A stretch of DNA of 64,000 bases. Source: Tenacibaculum sp. AHE14PA. GTDB lineage: Bacteria; Bacteroidota; Bacteroidia; Flavobacteriales; Flavobacteriaceae. Positions 15,451 through 24,721 of the stretch are shown one piece after another; position 1 is the stretch's first letter, and each line of letters opens with the position of its first letter. The notes beneath the pieces were generated by a model. That model searched no databases, was not told the DNA's origin, and saw only the letters and a program-made list of their open reading frames with translations. Where the stretch lies: positions 930,001 to 994,000 of the forward strand of contig NZ_CP058983.1 of the NCBI RefSeq assembly GCF_019278465.1, in the 5' to 3' direction. The position numbers and the translations under genes were made by a program.

Positions 15451-16248
15451 CAATTTATAATGGTTCATTAACAGCTTTTCATAAACTTTATCTGGTAAAA
15501 CTCGTTTTAAAACAACTGAGAATTTCTCCATAAATCCGCCTATTTTATAATGAATATTAGGATTTTTTTTCTCTATAATTTGATGAATTGCTTTTGCCAT
15601 CACTTTCGGATCCATTCCTGAATTTACATGACCATCCATTAAAGCTAAATTCTCTGTATACGCCTCTTTATATGCTGAGTTTTCATAGACGGGTGTATGA
15701 AATCTTCCTGATGCAATATTGGTTGCAAAATCTCCTGGCGCCACATTTATTACTTTAATTCCGAAACTTTTAACCTCCATACTTAAAGCTTCCGTTACCA
15801 ATTCTAAAGCACCTTTACTTGCTGAATAAATACCTCTAAAAGGTAATCCCATATAACCTGCTATCGAAGTAACGTTTATTATTGTTCCCGATTTTTGCTT
15901 TCGCATTTGGGGTAATACAGCTTTAGCCACATCTATAACGCCGAAAAAATTAGTATTAAAATTAGCACGCATTTCATCAGTAGGAGTATCTTCTATCGAT
16001 CCTGTTATTCCCTTACCTGCATTATTAATTAACACATCTATTTTGCCTTCTTTTTCAATTACTGTACTTACTGCAGAATCAATTGTTTTAGCATCCGTAA
16101 CATCTAAAACAACCATATTAAAAGGTACTTTTACTTTAGCAGGATTCCTACTTGTACCGTAAACTGTATAATTTTTAGCGTGTAAATAAGTAGCAATTGC
16201 TTTTCCTATTCCAGAAGAAGCTCCTGTTATTAATATTACTTTCGACAT
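15448..16248 (-). CDS. Short-chain dehydrogenase/reductase
   Basis: 266 residues, classical SDR. NAD(P)-binding GASSGIGKAIA sits at the N terminus, then NNAGKG, the catalytic Ser in NVTSIAGY, and the YSASKGALE block with catalytic Tyr and Lys. The sequence PGDFATNI follows. The segment TSRNPAKVK after the second strand supplies an Arg that would favour NADPH. The C-terminal 60 residues, with KVLPDKVYEKLLMNHYKL, resemble oxidoreductases acting on hydrophobic substrates, but the substrate is unknown. It is divergent from the M1 peptidase at 16345. Confidence 0.92.
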   Translation of the reverse strand: MSKVILITGASSGIGKAIATYLHAKNYTVYGTSRNPAKVKVPFNMVVLDVTDAKTIDSAVSTVIEKEGKIDVLINNAGKGITGSIEDTPTDEMRANFNTNFFGVIDVAKAVLPQMRKQKSGTIINVTSIAGYMGLPFRGIYSASKGALELVTEALSMEVKSFGIKVINVAPGDFATNIASGRFHTPVYENSAYKEAYTENLALMDGHVNSGMDPKVMAKAIHQIIEKKNPNIHYKIGGFMEKFSVVLKRVLPDKVYEKLLMNHYKL

Positions 16249-16344
16249 TAATTTTTAATTTTATACAAATATCTTAAAGTTCGCTATAATAAAAAAAGAC
16301 TTTAAACACTTATATTAGCAACTCGTTGTAAGAACACAATCGTT

Positions 16345-17991
16345 ATGAGTAAAAAATCAATTTTTAGTATTTTATTTTTTCTAATTAGTTTTAGTTTATT
16401 AGCACAAACATCGTTATTCGAACACACTAAAACATTTACAAAGCAAGATTCACTTCGTGGATCAATCACCCCTGAAAGAATTTGGTGGAATTTAACTTAC
16501 TATCATTTAGACATTACCGTAAATCCTGACAAGAAATTTATAAACGGAAAAAACACGGTACAGTATAAAGTTTTAAAACCTCACAATGTTTTACAAATTG
16601 ATTTGCAGGCTCCTTTAAAAATTACGAAAGTAATTCAGAACGGAAAAAAATTAAAAGTAGTTACCGACGGAAATGCGCATTTTATTCATTTAAAAGACAT
16701 TCAACAAATCGGAAATATAAATTCGTTAGATGTGTATTACGAGGGACATCCGAAAGTTGCAAAAAATGCTCCTTGGGATGGCGGATTTTCATGGAAAAAA
16801 GATGAAAACGGAAATCATTTTGCTGCTACCTCTTGCCAAGGTTTAGGCGCTAGTGTTTGGTGGCCTAATAAAGACCACATGTATGACGAAGTAGATAGCA
16901 TGGCAATTAGCGTACGTGTTCCTAAAAACTTAATGAATGTTTCTAACGGGAAATTACGTAAAACTGAGCAACATAATGACAATACAACAACTTATCATTG
17001 GTTTGTAAATAATCCAATTAATAATTACGGCGTAAATGTAAATATTGGTGATTATGTACATTTTTCTGAAAAATATAATGGTGAGGACGGAATGCTTGAT
17101 ATGGATTATTATGTATTGCGTGATAATTTAGAAAAAGCAAAAAAACAATTTAAAGATGCTCCAAAAATGATGAAAGCTTTTGAGCATTGGTTTGGAAAAT
17201 ATCCTTTTTATGAAGATGGTTTTAAACTGGTAGAAGCTCCGTATTTAGGAATGGAACACCAAAGTTCAGTTACCTACGGAAATAAATATATGAACGGATA
17301 TTTAGGTAGAGATTTATCAGGAACAGGCTGGGGTTTAAAATTCGATTTTATTATTATTCACGAATCTGGACACGAGTGGTTTGCTAACAACATTACCAAC
17401 ATTGATATTGCTGACATGTGGATTCATGAAAGCTTTACTGCCTATTCTGAAAACTTATTTTTAGATTATTACTACGGTAAAAAAGCATCAAAAGAATATG
17501 TAATCGGAACTCGTAGAAGTGTTCAGAACGATATTCCTATTATTGGTCAATACAATGTAAATAGTGAAGGTTCTGGAGACATGTATTATAAAGGAGCCAA
17601 CATGCTACACAACATTAGAACCTTAATTAATGATGATGAAAAATGGCGACAAATTTTACGCGGATTAAACACTGTTTTTTATCATAAAACCGTAAATACT
17701 AAACAAGTTGAAAACTATATTTCGCAACAATCCGGAATTGATTTAAGCACCATTTTTGATCAATATTTACGTACTGTTAAAATTCCTGTTTTTGAATATA
17801 AAATAGAGAACAATAAGCTTTCTTATCGCTGGAATAGTGTTGTTGCTGATTTTAATATGCCTTTAAACATTTTTGTTAATGATAAAAAACAACAGTTAAA
17901 TCCGACTGAAAAATGGCTAACTATTAGCATTAATTCTAACGAAATTATAGTTGATGACAATTTTTATGTTAAAAGCAAAAAAGTGAAGTAA
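16345..17991 (+). CDS. M1 family aminopeptidase, exported
   Basis: 548 residues with a signal peptide (MSKKSIFSILFFLISFSLLA). The metalloprotease site is complete: HESGH at 339-343 binds zinc with Glu362 eighteen residues beyond, the HExxH-18-E rule. The exopeptidase substrate loop reads LGMEHQSS, corresponding to the GxMEN block. The N-terminal beta-sandwich domain (residues 45-230) is followed by the catalytic domain. The C-terminal helical domain of large M1 enzymes is missing, as is common in Bacteroidetes periplasmic members. It probably trims peptides in the periplasm or outside the cell. A TATATTAG sequence at 16311 may be its -7 element. Confidence 0.93.
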   Translation: MSKKSIFSILFFLISFSLLAQTSLFEHTKTFTKQDSLRGSITPERIWWNLTYYHLDITVNPDKKFINGKNTVQYKVLKPHNVLQIDLQAPLKITKVIQNGKKLKVVTDGNAHFIHLKDIQQIGNINSLDVYYEGHPKVAKNAPWDGGFSWKKDENGNHFAATSCQGLGASVWWPNKDHMYDEVDSMAISVRVPKNLMNVSNGKLRKTEQHNDNTTTYHWFVNNPINNYGVNVNIGDYVHFSEKYNGEDGMLDMDYYVLRDNLEKAKKQFKDAPKMMKAFEHWFGKYPFYEDGFKLVEAPYLGMEHQSSVTYGNKYMNGYLGRDLSGTGWGLKFDFIIIHESGHEWFANNITNIDIADMWIHESFTAYSENLFLDYYYGKKASKEYVIGTRRSVQNDIPIIGQYNVNSEGSGDMYYKGANMLHNIRTLINDDEKWRQILRGLNTVFYHKTVNTKQVENYISQQSGIDLSTIFDQYLRTVKIPVFEYKIENNKLSYRWNSVVADFNMPLNIFVNDKKQQLNPTEKWLTISINSNEIIVDDNFYVKSKKVK

Positions 17992-18088
17992 GTTTTACAA
18001 AACAACTGTAGAAACACCAACTATACATTATTTAATACCAACTACACAAAACGACTTATAACACTGCAAAACAACCAATTAAAACATG

Positions 18089-18096
18089 TAAATTTG
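18089..18096 (+). promoter_or_regulatory. -7 element for the 33-codon gene
   Basis: TAAATTTG, a full match to TAnnTTTG, 34 bases upstream of the ATG at 18130. No good TTTG is found 19 bases further up. Confidence 0.5.
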
Positions 18097-18129
18097 TGTA
18101 AGGGAAATTTTAACACAAACTATTACATT

Positions 18130-18231
18130 ATGGCTAAACAATTACACAAGTGGGGACTAGGTGTTTTTAAAACAACAATGAGTCAATTATCAGAATTAGG
18201 GAAAGCAGCAAGTTATGCTATCAATAATTAA
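18130..18231 (+). CDS. Orphan small protein, 33 residues
   Basis: An ATG-started frame, MAKQLHKWGLGVFKTTMSQL followed by SELGKAASYAINN. I do not recognise it. The case for a real gene is its setting: a TAnnTTTG element 34 bases upstream, a strong terminator 17 bases downstream, and otherwise empty sequence for about 600 bases. The peptide is basic at the N terminus and can form an amphipathic helix from residue 7 to 30, with Trp, Phe, Leu and Ile on one face. It might be a membrane-binding peptide, a toxin-like or regulatory small protein, or simply the start of a small RNA; the sequence does not decide. Confidence 0.55.
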   Translation: MAKQLHKWGLGVFKTTMSQLSELGKAASYAINN

Positions 18232-18248
18232 TTAAAAGTAAACTATAA

Positions 18249-18287
18249 AAAAACATCCATTTTGTATAAAATGGATGTTTTTGTTTT
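18249..18287 (+). terminator. Terminator of the 33-codon gene
   Basis: A 15-base perfect stem, AAAAACATCCATTTT (18249-18263) and its complement at 18268-18282, with a four-base loop and a T-rich tail. One of the strongest terminators in the window. Confidence 0.88.
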
Positions 18288-18612
18288 TACAAAAAACTCC
18301 AAACCTCCTTCATATTTTACCTCCTAAAATTCTATCTACAAAATTAATTAGAGATAAAGTTTTTTTCTCGTCGCAAAAATCATAATTTATCGTAAAACAT
18401 TTATTCATCTAATCGTCTAAAGAGTACTTGTTTTATAAAAAGTCAAATTGATTTTTTAAAATCTCTTTTTTAATTAAAATTATTTTTCTTTTAAAATAAA
18501 CACAGTTTTAAAACCAAAACAACACATAAACAACCACTATTAAGTGAAATTAATTTTTAAAACATAAATTAAGGATTAAATTTATTTATTTTGCGTTAAA
18601 ATTAAACAAATT
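18288..18612. other. AT-rich intergenic region upstream of hglS
   Basis: About 325 bases with no credible reading frame. TATTTTGCG about 20 bases before the hglS ATG resembles a -7 element with one spacer base missing. I see no clear operator or riboswitch fold, although the length upstream of an amino-acid catabolic gene leaves room for regulation. Confidence 0.4.
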
Positions 18613-20040
18613 ATGTCATCAATAAATACTGTACAAAGTTTAAAGACTGAAAAGACATTTGTCTCACCCGAATACATTCGTAATCGCTTCTCTAAAACGA
18701 TGTCTGATATGTATAAAAATGAAGTACCTCTTTACGGTGAACTACTTGATTTAGTTCAGGAAATTAACAACAATGTTATTTCAGGATCTAAAGAAATAAA
18801 AGAACAATTAGAACGTACTGGAGAAATTACTCGTTTAAATATGGAGCGTCACGGAGCAATTCGCTTAGGTAAACCATATGAGTTATTTACAATGAGGCGC
18901 CTATTTAAAGTTATGGGAATGTTTCCTCTTGGCTATTATGATTTAGCTTCCGCTGGTGTTCCTGTTCATTCAACAGCGTTTAGAGCTATAGAGAACACAG
19001 CACTTAACCAAGCTCCTTTTAGAATTTTCACTTCTTTATTACGTTTAGACCTAATTGATGATGATAAGCTGCGTACTAATATTGAAACTATTTTAGAAAA
19101 CCGTCAAATTTTCACTATAAAAGCGCTGGAATTAATTGACAAATCTGAAAAAGAAAATGGTTTAAATAAAGAAGATGCCGATACTTTTGTTAAAGAAGCG
19201 CTAGAAACTTTTCGTTGGCATGAAACTGCTACAGTAGATCACGAAATGTACGAAGCATTAGTAGGTCAGCACAGATTAATTGCTGATGTGGTTGCTTTTA
19301 AAGGCCCTCACATCAATCACCTAACACCAAGAACTTTAGATATTGATAAGGTGCAAAGTTCTATGGAAGCTCGCAATATTACTCCAAAAGATATTATAGA
19401 AGGACCACCAACAAGAAAGTGTCCAATTTTACTTCGTCAAACAAGTTTTAAAGCTTTAACTGAAAAAGTAACTTTTAAAGGTAAAACAGGAACTGAAAAA
19501 ACAGGAGAACATAAAGCTCGTTTTGGAGAAATTGAACAGCGCGGTGTGGCATTAACCAAAAAAGGACAAGACTTATATAATGAGTTATTAGATAAAACAC
19601 GTAAAACAATTGGTGGATCTCCAAATGCTGAAAATGCTTTAAAGTACAACCAATTATTAAAAGAAAATTTTAAAAAATTCCCTGACACCTATCAAGAACT
19701 ACAATCAGAAGAATTAGCCTATTTCCATTACTTTACTACTGATAAAATAAAAAGTTTATCAAAAGATAAAACGCATACAAAATCAGACGTAAACCAATTA
19801 TTAAAAGATGGTTATTTAACTACTGAACCAATGGTTTATGAAGATTTCTTACCCGTAAGTGCAGCAGGAATTTTCGCTTCAAACTTAGGTACAGATGATG
19901 CCGAACGAGAATATGAAGAAACTTCTAATCAATTATTATTTGAAAAACATTTAGGAGAATCTGTGTTTAAATTAACAACTTGGTATGAAAATACACAAGA
20001 CAAAACGATTGAAAAGTGTTTAGCTCAAATAAATGCTTAA
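18613..20040 (+). CDS. hglS: 2-oxoadipate dioxygenase/decarboxylase (DUF1338, HglS/YdcJ family)
   Basis: 475 residues of the DUF1338 family. Characterised HglS converts 2-oxoadipate, O2-dependently, to D-2-hydroxyglutarate and CO2 in lysine breakdown. Metal-ligand blocks are present: His80 in ERHGAIRLG, His236 in NHLTPRTLD, and the Glu of GEIEQRG (306-308). Other family blocks are VHSTAFRAIE, APFRIFTSLLRLDLIDD, EGPPTRKCPILLRQTSFKAL and EEPM-like TTEPMVYEDFLPVSAAGIF. It lies 66 bases upstream of an Lrp-type regulator and two genes before a D-2-hydroxyglutarate dehydrogenase, which fits its product. Substrate is inferred from the family plus this neighbourhood. Confidence 0.85.
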   Translation: MSSINTVQSLKTEKTFVSPEYIRNRFSKTMSDMYKNEVPLYGELLDLVQEINNNVISGSKEIKEQLERTGEITRLNMERHGAIRLGKPYELFTMRRLFKVMGMFPLGYYDLASAGVPVHSTAFRAIENTALNQAPFRIFTSLLRLDLIDDDKLRTNIETILENRQIFTIKALELIDKSEKENGLNKEDADTFVKEALETFRWHETATVDHEMYEALVGQHRLIADVVAFKGPHINHLTPRTLDIDKVQSSMEARNITPKDIIEGPPTRKCPILLRQTSFKALTEKVTFKGKTGTEKTGEHKARFGEIEQRGVALTKKGQDLYNELLDKTRKTIGGSPNAENALKYNQLLKENFKKFPDTYQELQSEELAYFHYFTTDKIKSLSKDKTHTKSDVNQLLKDGYLTTEPMVYEDFLPVSAAGIFASNLGTDDAEREYEETSNQLLFEKHLGESVFKLTTWYENTQDKTIEKCLAQINA

Positions 20041-20106
20041 CTTTAAAAAAGTTGGTGTTTTTTATAATTTGAACTCATACTAATAGAATATAACAAAATC
20101 ATTCTT

Positions 20107-20565
20107 TTGAAAAATCAATTTGATTATATAGACAAGCAGATATTATTAAAGTTACGGTTAGACGCTCGTAAAGCATACTCTCAAATAGCTAAAGAATTAA
20201 AAGTTTCAAATTCTTTAGTACACCAACGTATAAAAAAACTTACCGCTGAAGGCGTTATAAAAAATGCCGAATTTGTTTTAGAGGAAAACAAATTAGGTTA
20301 CAAAACAAAATCTTATACTGGCATTCGTTTACGAGAAGCTCGTTTTGCAAAAGACGTAATGTATGAATTAAAAAAAATCCCAGAAATTACCGAATGTAAT
20401 TTTGTATCGGGTATTTATGCTATTTTTATATTAGTGTACGCTACTGACAATGAACATTTACAAAAAATATTGTACGATAATGTTCATTTAATAAATGGTG
20501 TTGCAGGGACCGATACTTTTATTTGTTTTGATACTTGCTTTAAGAGAAATATACCCATAGAATAA
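20107..20565 (+). CDS. Lrp/AsnC family transcriptional regulator
   Basis: 152 residues. An N-terminal winged helix (YIDKQILLKLRLDARKAYSQ, IAKELKVSNSLVHQRIKKL) is followed by a RAM effector-binding domain. The start is a TTG at 20107: the next in-frame Met is about 90 residues on, inside the RAM domain, and no upstream ATG exists. Lrp/AsnC proteins sense amino acids; placed between hglS and the D-2-hydroxyglutarate dehydrogenase gene, this one may respond to lysine, 2-aminoadipate or a branched-chain amino acid. That ligand choice is inference. Its stop TAA overlaps the next ATG by one base (TAATG), indicating translational coupling. Confidence 0.92.
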   Translation: MKNQFDYIDKQILLKLRLDARKAYSQIAKELKVSNSLVHQRIKKLTAEGVIKNAEFVLEENKLGYKTKSYTGIRLREARFAKDVMYELKKIPEITECNFVSGIYAIFILVYATDNEHLQKILYDNVHLINGVAGTDTFICFDTCFKRNIPIE

Positions 20566-21215
20566 TGACAAATAATAGAACAGCAGTTTTATGGACAGGA
20601 GGAAAAGATTGTGCTTTGGCCTTTTTTAAAGCGCAACAAGCAGGTTACACAATTACACATTTAATAACCTTTGCTCCTAAAAACCCTGACTTTAAAGCAC
20701 ATCCAATTCACTTGATAAAAAAACAAGTAAAAGCTATTGGCATTCCTCACTTATTACTAACAGTAACAGCTCCGATAAAAGAAAGTTACGAAAATACTAT
20801 CCAACAATTAAAAAAAAATTATAAGATTGATACTTTAGTTACTGGTGATATTGATGAAGTCGATGGACATACTAATTGGATTGAAGAGTGCTCGCTAAAA
20901 TCTGGCATGAAAGTATATAATCCTTTATGGAAAAAAGAAAGAATCTATATACTAAACGAATTAATTACGAATGATTTTACAGTAATATTTTCATTAGTAA
21001 AAAAAGAAGATTTAACTAGCGATTGGATTGGTAGAACTCTTGATAAAACCGCTATTAATGATTTAAAAAAGAAATTAAATATTGATATTTGTGGAGAAAA
21101 TGGAGAATATCACACTATGGTTTTAAATGCTCCTTTTTTTAAACATAAAATAGTAGTAAACAAAGTTCATGTTATTGAGAACGATAAATACTACTATTTA
21201 AAAACAATATTGTAA
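20565..21215 (+). CDS. Dph6-like ATP pyrophosphatase, paralogue 2
   Basis: 216 residues of the ATP_bind_4/Dph6 family. The PP-loop is TGGKDCALA, with Cys instead of the usual Ser after Asp. Further blocks are VTGDIDEVDGHTNW, YNPLWKKERI, and DICGENGEYHTMVLNAPFF. It lacks the 30-40 residue tail of the paralogue at 2599-3336. It is coupled by a one-base overlap to the Lrp regulator and followed 20 bases later by the D-2-hydroxyglutarate dehydrogenase gene, so it appears committed to this catabolic operon. Family members activate a carboxylate with ATP and add ammonia; the bacterial substrate is unknown. Confidence 0.8.
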   Translation: MTNNRTAVLWTGGKDCALAFFKAQQAGYTITHLITFAPKNPDFKAHPIHLIKKQVKAIGIPHLLLTVTAPIKESYENTIQQLKKNYKIDTLVTGDIDEVDGHTNWIEECSLKSGMKVYNPLWKKERIYILNELITNDFTVIFSLVKKEDLTSDWIGRTLDKTAINDLKKKLNIDICGENGEYHTMVLNAPFFKHKIVVNKVHVIENDKYYYLKTIL

Positions 21216-21235
21216 ACCTTTTAGGTGCTTAGATA

Positions 21236-24151
21236 ATGGCAAAAACAACACAATTACTAGATTTAGAAAAGAGTTTAAAAGGTGAATTATTTTTTGATGA
21301 TTTACACAAAACTCTATATGCCACAGATGCTTCAGTTTATCGTAAAATTCCGCTAGCTGTAGCTTATCCGAAGGATAGTGAAGATCTTAAACTTTTAATT
21401 GATTTTGCTACAAAAAACAACATCACTTTAATTCCGAGGGCTGCAGGAACTTCTTTGGCAGGTCAATGTGTTGGTGATGGAATTGTTGTTGACGTTTCTA
21501 AACATTTTACCAATATTTTAGCTTTTGATGAGCAGCAAAAAACCATCACTGTTCAACCAGGAATTATACGAGATGATTTAAACAGATTCTTAAAACCTTT
21601 CGGATTATTTTTTGGTCCAAACACCTCAACTTCTAACCGCTGCATGATTGGCGGTATGGTGGGGAATAATTCATCAGGAAGCACTTCTATTCGTTACGGA
21701 GTTACACGCGATAAAGTGTTAGCTATCGAAGGATTATTATCTGACGGAAGTAATGTTCTTTTTACCGAAATTACTTCGCAAGAATTCAACCAAAAAAAAA
21801 TAGAGAACTCTTTAGAAGGTACTATTTACAGAACCATTTATACAGAACTTTCTCAAGAAGCAATTCAACAAGAAATAATAAATGAATTTCCTAAGCCAGA
21901 AATTCATCGTAGAAATACAGGTTATGCAGTAGATGAGTTTTTAACCTCTGATTTATTCGGTGGAAATGAACCTACTATTAATACCGCTAAATTTTTATCT
22001 GGTAGTGAAGGAACGTTAGTTTTTTCAACCGAAATCACCATTCATTTAAACGACTTACCACCTACTTATAGCATTATGGTTTGTCCGCATTTTACGAGTG
22101 TAAATGAAAGCTTAAAAGCTACCGTAACCGCTATGAAGCACAAATTATATGCGTGTGAATTAATGGATAAAGTAATTTTAGATTGCACCAAAAACAATAG
22201 AGAACAAGCTAAAAATCGCTTCTTTTTACAAGACGATCCTGAAGCTGTTTTAATGCTAGAGGTTTCTGCAAACACTATTGAAGAAGCAGAAATACAAGCA
22301 GACGAATTAATAAAAGATTTAAAAGCAAATAACTTCGGGTATCATTATCCGAAAGTATATGGAAATGACATTGCCAAAGTGCATCATTTAAGAAAAGCCG
22401 GATTAGGTTTACTTGGTAATATTGTGGGAGATATGAAAGCCGTTGCTTGTATTGAAGACACTGCAGTTGCTTTAAATGACTTACCAGAATATATTGAAGA
22501 GTTTACCCAAATAATGGATAAATACCAGCAAGATGCCGTGTATTATGCACATGCTGGAGCTGGGGAATTACACTTACGCCCGATATTGAATTTAAAAAAG
22601 CAAGAAGATGTTGTTTTATTTAGAAAGATAACAACTGAAACGGCCCAACTTGTAAAAAAATATAAAGGTTCGTTTAGTGGTGAACATGGTGACGGAATTG
22701 TACGTGCAGAGTTTATTCCATTAATGATTGGCGATAAAAACTACGAATTATTAAGACGAATAAAAAAAGCTTTCGATCCGAATAACGTATTTAACAAAGG
22801 AAAAATTACAGATGCTTTTCCGATGGATAAAAACTTGCGTTATGAAATCGACAGAAAAGAACCTGTTATAAAAACATTACAAGATTTTTCTGAAAGTGAA
22901 GGTATTTTAAAATTGGCTGAAAAATGTAACGGTTCTGGTGATTGCCGTAAATCTCCTGAAGCTGGCGGAACATTATGTCCGAGTTACAGAGCTACCAAAA
23001 ATGAAAAAGAAACTACACGAGCAAGAGCCAATATGTTACGTGAAGTTTTAACAAATAATACTGCCGAAAACAAATTCGATTCTAAAGAATTAAAACAAGT
23101 CTTAGACTTATGCTTAAGTTGTAAAGCTTGTGCTACAGAATGCCCAAGTAATGTTGATATAGCTTCTATGAAAGCCGAATTTCTATATCAATATCAAGAA
23201 ACCAACGGTTATTCTTTTCGTAGTAGTTTATTTGCAAATAATGCAAAATATAATAAATTAGGAAGTAAAGTTCCTACAATAACAAACTTTTTAACCAATA
23301 CATTATTGGCTAAAAAAATAATGGGAGTTGCCATACAACGCTCGGTTCCTAAATTAGGAAAGCAGCCTTTAGATAGTTGGTTAAAAAAACAAATTGCCAC
23401 TTCGAGCGCAGACGAGATGACCTCTAAAAAAACTGTTTATTTATTTAACGATGAGTTTACTAATTTTTACGATGCCGAAGTTGGTAAAGACGCTGTAACA
23501 GTTCTAAAAAAATTAAGATACGAAGTAAAATATAATAAACACGAAGAAAGCGGTCGTAGCCATATTTCTAAAGGATTTTTAAAAGAAGCCAAAGAATTGG
23601 CGAATAAAAATGTTGCTATTTTTAAAGATTTAATTTCTGATGAAGCTCCACTAATAGGAATCGAACCTTCTGCTATTTTAACTTTTAGAGATGAATATAT
23701 TCGTTTAGCTGAAGATAAATCATCCGCAGAAAAAATAGCTAAAAATGTTTTTACTATTGAAGAGTTTCTAGCTTCTGAAATTAAAAAAGGCAATATTAAC
23801 ACCTCTTTATTTACTTTAAAAAGCAAGGAACTTAAAATTCATGGGCATTGTCATCAAAAGGCATTATCATCAACACACGCTAGTTTTACGATGTTAAATA
23901 TCCCGAAGAACTACAAAGTTACTATCATGAACACTGGTTGTTGTGGTATGGCGGGTAGTTTTGGGTACGAAAAAGAACACTATAAAGTAAGTATGCAAGT
24001 TGGTGAAGACACCTTATTTCCAAAAATTAGAAACTGCACTATAGAAACAGAAATTGCTGCAGCAGGAACGAGTTGTCGCCATCAAATTTATGACGGAACC
24101 AAGCGCATTGCTAAACACCCAATTACGATCCTAAAAGAAGCCTTTATTTAA
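21236..24151 (+). CDS. FAD- and Fe-S-dependent D-2-hydroxyglutarate dehydrogenase (YdiJ-like)
   Basis: 971 residues. Residues 1-530 form a FAD-linked oxidase: PCMH-type binding blocks PRAAGTSLAGQCVGDG and GGMVGNNSSGS, and C-terminal SGEHGDGIVR. Residues 560-660 are ferredoxin-like with Cys groups in CNGSGDCRKS, LCPSYRAT and CLSCKACATECPSNVD. Residues 860-940 hold the CCG-domain motifs HGHCHQKAL and NTGCCGMAGSFGYE. This architecture matches E. coli YdiJ, reported to oxidise D-2-hydroxyglutarate to 2-oxoglutarate, passing electrons towards quinone. Its neighbour hglS makes that substrate. Other 2-hydroxyacids such as D-lactate are possible substrates for the same architecture. Confidence 0.85.
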   Translation: MAKTTQLLDLEKSLKGELFFDDLHKTLYATDASVYRKIPLAVAYPKDSEDLKLLIDFATKNNITLIPRAAGTSLAGQCVGDGIVVDVSKHFTNILAFDEQQKTITVQPGIIRDDLNRFLKPFGLFFGPNTSTSNRCMIGGMVGNNSSGSTSIRYGVTRDKVLAIEGLLSDGSNVLFTEITSQEFNQKKIENSLEGTIYRTIYTELSQEAIQQEIINEFPKPEIHRRNTGYAVDEFLTSDLFGGNEPTINTAKFLSGSEGTLVFSTEITIHLNDLPPTYSIMVCPHFTSVNESLKATVTAMKHKLYACELMDKVILDCTKNNREQAKNRFFLQDDPEAVLMLEVSANTIEEAEIQADELIKDLKANNFGYHYPKVYGNDIAKVHHLRKAGLGLLGNIVGDMKAVACIEDTAVALNDLPEYIEEFTQIMDKYQQDAVYYAHAGAGELHLRPILNLKKQEDVVLFRKITTETAQLVKKYKGSFSGEHGDGIVRAEFIPLMIGDKNYELLRRIKKAFDPNNVFNKGKITDAFPMDKNLRYEIDRKEPVIKTLQDFSESEGILKLAEKCNGSGDCRKSPEAGGTLCPSYRATKNEKETTRARANMLREVLTNNTAENKFDSKELKQVLDLCLSCKACATECPSNVDIASMKAEFLYQYQETNGYSFRSSLFANNAKYNKLGSKVPTITNFLTNTLLAKKIMGVAIQRSVPKLGKQPLDSWLKKQIATSSADEMTSKKTVYLFNDEFTNFYDAEVGKDAVTVLKKLRYEVKYNKHEESGRSHISKGFLKEAKELANKNVAIFKDLISDEAPLIGIEPSAILTFRDEYIRLAEDKSSAEKIAKNVFTIEEFLASEIKKGNINTSLFTLKSKELKIHGHCHQKALSSTHASFTMLNIPKNYKVTIMNTGCCGMAGSFGYEKEHYKVSMQVGEDTLFPKIRNCTIETEIAAAGTSCRHQIYDGTKRIAKHPITILKEAFI

Positions 24152-24214
24152 TTAGTTGATTTTCATGCATTTATTTTGTATTTTTAAGCATATGTTAATT
24201 TAAAACACCATGTT

Positions 24215-24658
24215 ATGAGTAGTACTAAAATAATAATTAACAATGCTTTATTAATTTTTGCAGGGATCGTCGGCTTTTTTCTATTGATGAAAGTTTTAGG
24301 TTTAGATCATGTTCAAGAATTACGTTTCTTAAACTTTGCCTTTGTTCTTTGGGGAATAAACAATGCCATAAAAACGAATATCAATGCAAATAAAGAATCT
24401 TTATATTTTAATAATTTTTCTGTTGGTATAGGAACCTCTATTGTTGCCGTTGGATTTACGATTATAGGCCTAATATTTTATGTAGATTTCATAAACCCTT
24501 CTCTTATAAATATTTTAGAAGATTCTGCTTTCTGGGGACAAAATTTAAGTCTTGGTTTAGTTGTATTCGCTTTAGCTATTGAGGGAATTGCTTCTTCAGT
24601 TATTTGTTCTTTTATTTTAATGCAATATTATAAAAACTATAAGCCAGTAATTATTTAA
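24215..24658 (+). CDS. Unrecognised four-helix membrane protein
   Basis: 147 residues with four hydrophobic segments, at about residues 8-28, 38-54, 66-90 and 108-138. The N terminus is short and polar (MSSTKIIINN). No motif identifies a family. It is 63 bases after the dehydrogenase gene and ends before a strong bidirectional terminator, so it may be the last gene of that transcript, but nothing in the sequence ties it to the pathway. Confidence 0.65.
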   Translation: MSSTKIIINNALLIFAGIVGFFLLMKVLGLDHVQELRFLNFAFVLWGINNAIKTNINANKESLYFNNFSVGIGTSIVAVGFTIIGLIFYVDFINPSLINILEDSAFWGQNLSLGLVVFALAIEGIASSVICSFILMQYYKNYKPVII

Positions 24659-24672
24659 TCAATTTAAAGCAC

Positions 24673-24707
24673 AAAAAAACCTCCGATTAAGATCGGAGGT
24701 TTTTTTT
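24673..24707. terminator. Bidirectional terminator
   Basis: The 15-base stem AAAAAAACCTCCGAT and ATCGGAGGTTTTTTT with loop TAAG, lying between two convergent genes. Confidence 0.9.
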
Positions 24708-24721
24708 AAAAGTCTTTTATA

